Below the pieces are notes generated by a model that saw only the letters and a program-made list of their open reading frames with translations, ran no database searches and was not told the origin of the DNA. Below are positions 33,466-37,307 of a stretch of DNA of 37,307 nt, in pieces. The DNA is taken from positions 1-37,307 of IMG/VR virus record IMGVR_UViG_3300042473_000106. One strand, written 5' to 3'. Both the position numbers and the translations under genes were made by a program. Origin of the DNA: a virus. Every line of letters starts with the position of its first letter. Position 1 is the stretch's first letter.

Positions 33466-34109
33466 TGCCAGAGTTAAATGCAAACATACCACCAATACAT
33501 TGCTATGTAAGAGGTAACTATTTAAGAAACCACCAAGATAGCCACGACAAATACTTTGAGTGTGTAGTATTTGGTGTTTCAAGTTTAAAGTCTAGAAGCC
33601 CACTGTTTCATATCATGATGCCAGATGGTGGACTATGGTGGAGACTTCCAATCTCTGCTTTTTGCACAGAGCCAGGAGTTCCTGAAGTTGATCTACACAA
33701 TCTAGTTCTATGGAATTCTTTTAGCCATCACATTTCTGTAACTCAATTTGAAAATCTAACCAACCTCAGAATGTCTTACATAGATCGAACAAAGACAATG
33801 CACAAAGGAACATACCTATTTACATTAGACTGGCATAACCCAGATAGAAATGTTTTAGATGATGGATATTCAGAAAGCCCAGCAGATCACAAGTGTGGGC
33901 ATGTTATACAGAGAGATGATGGAAATTTTGCTATTCAGCCTAACAATAGAGTCCGTGTTTATGAGCCATCATTTACGCTTGAAAAAGAATACTTGATTGA
34001 TAGAATAATCAATGAAAGAAAGTATGATGTTGAAAATCAGGACAAGTGGATAATGGAAAACTCTGATAGATTTAATTATGATATTAATGAAGAGCAGGTT
34101 GACAAATAA
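33465..34109 (+). CDS. Unknown protein rich in His, Trp and Cys
   Basis: This 214-residue protein starts in a TAATG overlap. The N-terminal region has histidines and aromatics (IPPIHCYVRGNYLRNHQDSH); the middle contains MPDGGLWWRLPISAF and LVLWNSFSHHISVTQF. A very distinctive block follows, TYLFTLDWHNPDRN, GYSESPADHKCGHVI and RDDGNFAIQPNNRVRVYEPS. The clustered His, Cys and Asp residues could form a metal site, but I cannot name a fold. Its 3' end carries the TTGACA of a candidate promoter for the packaging genes. A role in late gene expression or packaging is possible from location only. Confidence 0.65.
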   Translation: MPELNANIPPIHCYVRGNYLRNHQDSHDKYFECVVFGVSSLKSRSPLFHIMMPDGGLWWRLPISAFCTEPGVPEVDLHNLVLWNSFSHHISVTQFENLTNLRMSYIDRTKTMHKGTYLFTLDWHNPDRNVLDDGYSESPADHKCGHVIQRDDGNFAIQPNNRVRVYEPSFTLEKEYLIDRIINERKYDVENQDKWIMENSDRFNYDINEEQVDK

Positions 34110-34127
34110 CGACATGGCTGCTAAACT
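34099..34127 (+). promoter_or_regulatory. Candidate promoter for the HTH-terminase gene group
   Basis: TTGACA (34099-34104), a 17-base spacer and TGC-TAAACT (34119-34127) form a near-consensus promoter with the same extended -10 as the SSB promoter. Because the -10 lies just after ATG 34114, the transcript would better support a start at ATG 34147 (GGAAG upstream) for the HTH gene, and would then cover the downstream genes including both terminase genes. Confidence 0.45.
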
Positions 34128-34269
34128 ATATACATCGGAAGTCTTTATGCGTAAGAGGTATCTTATGGATAAAAAGACCCCAGAAGAGATTGCAAAGGAG
34201 TGCGGAGCCAGTGTTGAGACTATCTACGTATACCTTGCCAAATTCGGATTAAGGAAATCAAAAAGATGA
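34114..34269 (+). CDS. Small HTH DNA-binding protein
   Basis: This 51-residue protein is a single homeodomain-like helix-turn-helix: MRKRYLMDKKTPEEIAKECG followed by ASVETIYVYLAKFGLRK, the pattern of sigma-region-4/resolvase-like HTHs, with a basic end (RKSKR). I placed the start at ATG 34114, five bases after the previous stop; ATG 34147 is an alternative that fits the internal promoter and still keeps the HTH (40 residues). It may regulate or bind DNA for packaging. It overlaps the next gene by four bases. Confidence 0.6.
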   Translation: MAAKLYTSEVFMRKRYLMDKKTPEEIAKECGASVETIYVYLAKFGLRKSKR

Positions 34270-34400
34270 AAAAATTTGAAAAAGCATTAATAGCACTTGC
34301 TGTAGCAGGTACCGTTGGTTTTGCATTTGCCTTTGCTGCACTAAAGGGTATTCCAGAAGCGTTTGATTGGGAACTTGACGAAGAGGAATCACATGAGTGA
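34266..34400 (+). CDS. Small one-pass membrane peptide
   Basis: This 44-residue frame starts at ATG 34266 in an ATGA overlap. A basic N-terminus (MKKFEKALIALAVAGTVGFA) leads into a ~22-residue hydrophobic helix, then an acidic tail (FDWELDEEESHE). Positive-inside charge predicts an extracytoplasmic C-terminus. No cleavage site of the AxA type is convincing. It could be an envelope-targeted factor or a small lysis or exclusion peptide; nothing in the sequence decides this. Confidence 0.55.
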   Translation: MKKFEKALIALAVAGTVGFAFAFAALKGIPEAFDWELDEEESHE

Positions 34401-34635
34401 CAATCTAAACATAACAGTTGATCAAGTTAATAATCCTAGACACTACACCTCTGATCCTTCAGGAATAGAATGTATAGAAATTACTAGACACCGTAACTTC
34501 AATATTGGCAATGCTTTTAAGTATCTTTGGAGAGCAGGTCTTAAAGATGAAGCAAAAACAATTCAGGATTTAGAAAAAGCAATCTTTTATATTAAAGATG
34601 AAATCAACAGATTAGAGGGAAAGTATGTCAACTGA
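34393..34635 (+). CDS. DUF3310-family protein
   Basis: This 80-residue protein matches the DUF3310 pattern: NNPRHYTSDPSGIECIEITR followed by FNIGNAFKYLWRAGLKD and a C-terminal amphipathic helix (DLEKAIFYIKDEINRLEG). Members are common in phages and often called nucleotide-kinase-like, but no Walker A loop is present here, so enzymatic function is doubtful. I chose ATG 34393 with AGAGGAA upstream; an in-frame TTG further up is less likely. It overlaps the upstream membrane peptide by eight bases and the small terminase by eleven. Confidence 0.75.
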   Translation: MSDNLNITVDQVNNPRHYTSDPSGIECIEITRHRNFNIGNAFKYLWRAGLKDEAKTIQDLEKAIFYIKDEINRLEGKYVN

Positions 34636-35158
34636 AGATGATTTAGTTAAGCACCTAGACCAAGTTAATCTTGTTGTAGAAGAATACTTAAAGGGTAACG
34701 ATCCAACAGTAATCTCAAAGCAGTTAGACATACCAAGACAAAGAGTTGTTACACTTATTAATGAGTGGAAGGTTATGGCATCTGCCAACGATGCTATTCG
34801 TGCTCGTGCAAAAGAAGCACTCGCTGCAGCAGACACACACTACAGTAAGTTAGTTTCTCGAACATACGAAGTTATCGATGAGGCATCAATGACAAACAAT
34901 CTTAGCGCTAAGACTGCTGCGATTAAACTTGTTATGGATATTGAGTCTAAGCGCATTGATATGTTGCAGAAGGCTGGTCTTCTTGAAAATAAAGAACTTG
35001 CTGAAGAGATGGTTGAGATTGAGCACAGACAAGAAGTCCTTATTAATATACTTAAAGATATAGCAACAGAGCACCCAGAAATTCGTGATGAGATTATGCG
35101 TAGGTTGTCTAGGATATCTAAAGACGATGAGGTAATAACAATTGTCCACGAAGTTTAA
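34625..35158 (+). CDS. terS: Small terminase subunit (probable)
   Basis: This 177-residue protein has an N-terminal HTH (VVEEYLKGNDPTVISKQLDI, then PRQRVVTLINEWKVM) and a long helical body (AKTAAIKLVMDIESKRIDML), ending with a charged C-terminus. This is the usual form of small terminases, which recognise packaging sites in the genome. The gene directly precedes the large terminase and overlaps its TTG start by seventeen bases. AGGG upstream of ATG 34625 serves as ribosome binding site. The subfamily is not recognised, but order and architecture are convincing. Confidence 0.75.
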   Translation: MSTEDDLVKHLDQVNLVVEEYLKGNDPTVISKQLDIPRQRVVTLINEWKVMASANDAIRARAKEALAAADTHYSKLVSRTYEVIDEASMTNNLSAKTAAIKLVMDIESKRIDMLQKAGLLENKELAEEMVEIEHRQEVLINILKDIATEHPEIRDEIMRRLSRISKDDEVITIVHEV

Positions 35159-36926
35159 TGAATTCTTAGAGGTTCTTAAAAATAACAACTTTGAAGAAAC
35201 TCCAGTAGATGCAAAGACATTTGTTGAGTCAGCATCTTATTTGGGCCAACCACCGCTATCAGATATTCAGTATGACATTGTTGAGGCGATGAGCCAGATC
35301 TATCGTAAAGAAGATTTGATAGATATACTAGGAGAAGAAAAAGGAACCCAGTACTATAATAAGTACACAAAGAATGAGATTATTCTGCAACTTGGCAAGG
35401 GATCTGGAAAGGACTTTACATCAACCGTAGCATGCTCATACATCGTATACAAACTTCTATGCTTAAAAGACCCAGCAAAATATTTTGGTAAGCCCTCTGG
35501 AGACGCTATTGACCTAATCAATGTTGCTATTAACGCTCAGCAGGCAAAGAATGTTTTCTTTAAAGGATTTAAAACAAAGATTGAAAAGTCCCCATGGTTT
35601 GCTGGAAAGTATAATGCTAAAGCAGACTCGGTAGAGTTTGATAAATCAATCACTGTTTACTCTGGACACTCAGAAAGAGAATCGCATGAGGGTTTAAACC
35701 TTTTACTTGCAGTACTTGATGAGATTTCTGGTTTTGCATCTGAAGTTGGAACAGGCAATGAGCAGGGTAAGACTGCTGATAATATCTACAAGGCTTTTCG
35801 TGGATCAGTAGACTCCCGTTTTCCCGACCTTGGCAAAGTTGTTTTGCTTTCATTTCCAAGATATCCAGGGGACTTTATTTCAGAAAGATATGATGCAGTT
35901 ATTGCAGATAAAGAAATAATTGAAAGAACGCATGAGTTTGTAATCAATCCACTTCTTCCAGATACAGACCCAAGCAACAAGTTTCAAATTTCCTGGGATG
36001 AAGATCAAATCATTTCATACAAATATCCAGGAGTATTTGCATTAAAGAGACCTACATGGGAAGTAAACCCAACAAGAAGCATTGATGATTTTAAGATTGC
36101 GTTTATGACAGACCTTGGAGATGCCATGATGCGCTTTGCATGCGTCCCAACTTTTGCTTCAGATGCATTCTTTAAGCAAGCAGAAAAGGTAAGAGCATGC
36201 ATGACTCTTCGTAATCCAATAGACAATTTTAGAAGGTTTGACGAAGCATTCAAACCAGATCCAACTAAAAAGTATTATGTTCACGCTGACCTTGCACAGA
36301 AGCACGACAAATGTGCAGTTGCAATTGCCCATGTAGAAAAATGGGTAAACATACAGGTAATTAACAACTACGAACAAGTAGCACCAATTGTAGTAGTAGA
36401 TGCAGTGGCATGGTGGGAACCAAAGATTGAGGGTCCAGTAAATCTTTCAGAAGTAAAGCAGTGGATCCAAAATCTTAGAAGGCTTGGGTTTGATATTGGA
36501 ATGGTTTCATTTGACCGTTGGCAATCATTTGATATTCAAAATGAACTTCAGCAAGTTGGAATGAGAACTGATACTGTTTCTGTTGCCAAGAAGCACTACG
36601 AAGACATGGCAATGCTTGTATATGAAGAAAGACTGGCGATGCCAGCAATTGAACTTCTGTTTGATGAACTAACACAATTAAAGATTATGAAAAATGACAG
36701 AGTTGATCACCCACGCAAAAAGTCAAAGGACTTGGCTGATGCTGTGTGTGGTGCTATTTTTGGGGCTATATCTCATACTCCAAAAAATAACAACACCGAA
36801 ATAGAGATTCATACTTTTAGAGACAGATCTAAGAGTGAATTTGACATGAAAAACGACGGTGTGATACAATATAAACCTATGCCAGATGATGTAAAAGATT
36901 ATCTGGATAGATTAAATCTACTATAA
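35142..36926 (+). CDS. terL: Large terminase subunit (ATPase-nuclease)
   Basis: This 594-residue protein is the packaging motor. Walker A is GKGSGKDFTS (~85-93), Walker B is LLLAVLDEIS (~187-196) and the coupling motif is VVLLSFPRYPG (~233). The nuclease domain has the RNase H-fold acids: D in YYVHADLAQKHD (~381), D in VSFDRWQSFD (~457) and D in KSKDLADAVCG (~532). The start is TTG 35142 with GATGAGG upstream; the ATG in the TAATG at 35156-35160 opens only three codons, and no ATG or GTG occurs before the first conserved segment (LSDIQYDIVEAM). It lies at the right end of the window; portal and capsid genes would be expected next in a standard order. Confidence 0.95.
   Translation: MSTKFNEFLEVLKNNNFEETPVDAKTFVESASYLGQPPLSDIQYDIVEAMSQIYRKEDLIDILGEEKGTQYYNKYTKNEIILQLGKGSGKDFTSTVACSYIVYKLLCLKDPAKYFGKPSGDAIDLINVAINAQQAKNVFFKGFKTKIEKSPWFAGKYNAKADSVEFDKSITVYSGHSERESHEGLNLLLAVLDEISGFASEVGTGNEQGKTADNIYKAFRGSVDSRFPDLGKVVLLSFPRYPGDFISERYDAVIADKEIIERTHEFVINPLLPDTDPSNKFQISWDEDQIISYKYPGVFALKRPTWEVNPTRSIDDFKIAFMTDLGDAMMRFACVPTFASDAFFKQAEKVRACMTLRNPIDNFRRFDEAFKPDPTKKYYVHADLAQKHDKCAVAIAHVEKWVNIQVINNYEQVAPIVVVDAVAWWEPKIEGPVNLSEVKQWIQNLRRLGFDIGMVSFDRWQSFDIQNELQQVGMRTDTVSVAKKHYEDMAMLVYEERLAMPAIELLFDELTQLKIMKNDRVDHPRKKSKDLADAVCGAIFGAISHTPKNNNTEIEIHTFRDRSKSEFDMKNDGVIQYKPMPDDVKDYLDRLNLL
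36841..36870 (+). promoter_or_regulatory. Near-consensus promoter for the secreted-protein gene
   Basis: TTGACA (36841-36846), an 18-base spacer and TGA-TACAAT (36862-36870) sit at the 3' end of the large terminase gene. Initiation near 36877 gives a ~70-base leader holding AAAAGGA as ribosome binding site. This is one of the best promoter matches in the window. Confidence 0.7.
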
Positions 36927-36946
36927 AAAGAAAAGGAATAAATTAA

Positions 36947-37307
36947 ATGAACTCATTTAAGAAAATCGCACTAGCCATGGTTGCAGCCATGACTTTGGGC
37001 ACAATCGTAGCATCACCTGCAAGTGCTGCTGTAATGTCAGTCGCTGTAGAACTTGCTGGAACGGCCAATACAACCGCTTCATCAATCTCAACACCTGCAT
37101 CATTACCAGTCCCTGCAGACAACTCAGTTGACGCTGCTGACGCACTAAAGTTCGTCGCAACTGTTGACACAGGAACAGTAGTTTCTGTAGTAACAACAAA
37201 CGCAACAATCGTGTCTGCACTACACACAACCGCTGCACCAGTAACATCGGCATCAGGCTCTTCAAGCCTAAGCATTGCAACTGGTACAGGAACAACTGCA
37301 ACATTCT
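36947..37307 (+). CDS. Secreted protein with Sec signal peptide (partial, 3' end missing)
   Basis: The frame is open from ATG 36947 to the window end, giving 120 residues. It starts with a basic n-region (MNSFKKIA), a hydrophobic core (LAMVAAMTLGTIV) and an Ala-x-Ala cleavage site (ASPASA, cut before residue ~28). The mature part is rich in Ser, Thr, Ala and Val with short repeated strands (VDTGTVVSVVTTNATIVSA; SSSLSIATGTGTTATF), like secreted beta-sandwich or surface proteins. C-ending codons are common, as in the major tail protein and SSB genes. A near-consensus promoter precedes it. It follows the large terminase, where phages normally carry the portal gene, so it is an unusual insertion. 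I do not recognise the family. Confidence 0.75.
   Translation, partial: MNSFKKIALAMVAAMTLGTIVASPASAAVMSVAVELAGTANTTASSISTPASLPVPADNSVDAADALKFVATVDTGTVVSVVTTNATIVSALHTTAAPVTSASGSSSLSIATGTGTTATF

Noticed and set aside
34393-34635. DUF3310 protein as an active nucleotide kinase
   Set aside because: No phosphate-binding loop is present in the 80 residues, so I keep only the family name.
36943-37304. Overlapping - strand frames at the right end
   Set aside because: They are opposite the signal-peptide gene, which has a promoter, ribosome binding site and clear signal sequence.

Overview
The window is 37.3 kb of an AT-rich, gene-dense viral genome with every recognisable gene on the + strand. Genes overlap by a few bases or abut, no gap exceeds about 70 bases, and I see no tRNA, rRNA, CRISPR array or insertion sequence. 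The tail-assembly, tape-measure, hub and terminase genes mark a tailed phage with a long non-contractile tail (siphovirus type). The host is most likely an actinobacterium, possibly a small low-GC freshwater one. That rests on inference: leaderless-type promoters (a -10 box 6-7 bases before the start codon), low GC, a DnaE-type polymerase and actinophage-like gene order. No host marker gene is present.

Layout. 1-2872: end of a head-region gene and the head-to-tail connector/neck genes. 2881-4673: major tail protein, a strong intrinsic terminator, then two paralogous tail assembly chaperone genes. 4702-14082: a 3126-residue tape measure protein. 14082-21704: distal tail, hub and minor tail/fibre proteins. 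21704-22906: small proteins including a Zn-ribbon and a probable HTH DNA-binding protein at the boundary between structural and replication genes. 22899-30274: DnaB-like helicase, DnaG-like primase, ssDNA-binding protein, DnaE-type polymerase and RecA. 30267-33289: Zn-ribbon protein, Hjc-like nuclease, 2OG-Fe(II) oxygenase, Cas4-like nuclease, double Zn-ribbon and RuvC-like resolvase. 33289-34635: small unknowns, an HTH protein, a one-pass membrane peptide and a DUF3310 protein. 34625-36926: small and large terminase. 36947-end: a truncated gene for a protein with a clear Sec signal peptide, behind a near-consensus promoter.

Portal, protease, capsid and lysis genes are absent. The right end stops just after the large terminase and the left end starts just before the connectors, so the missing head genes probably lie between the two ends of a circular or circularly permuted genome. 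The replication genes make a nearly self-sufficient fork (helicase, primase, polymerase, SSB) with a recombination set (RecA, two kinds of resolvase, Cas4-like nuclease).

Two promoter styles can be seen. One is an extended -10 (often TGn-TATAAT or TATACT) without a -35 box, several examples being placed for leaderless translation. The other is TTGACA with a 17-18 base spacer and TGn-TAnnnT, seen before the SSB gene, near the packaging genes and before the secreted-protein gene.
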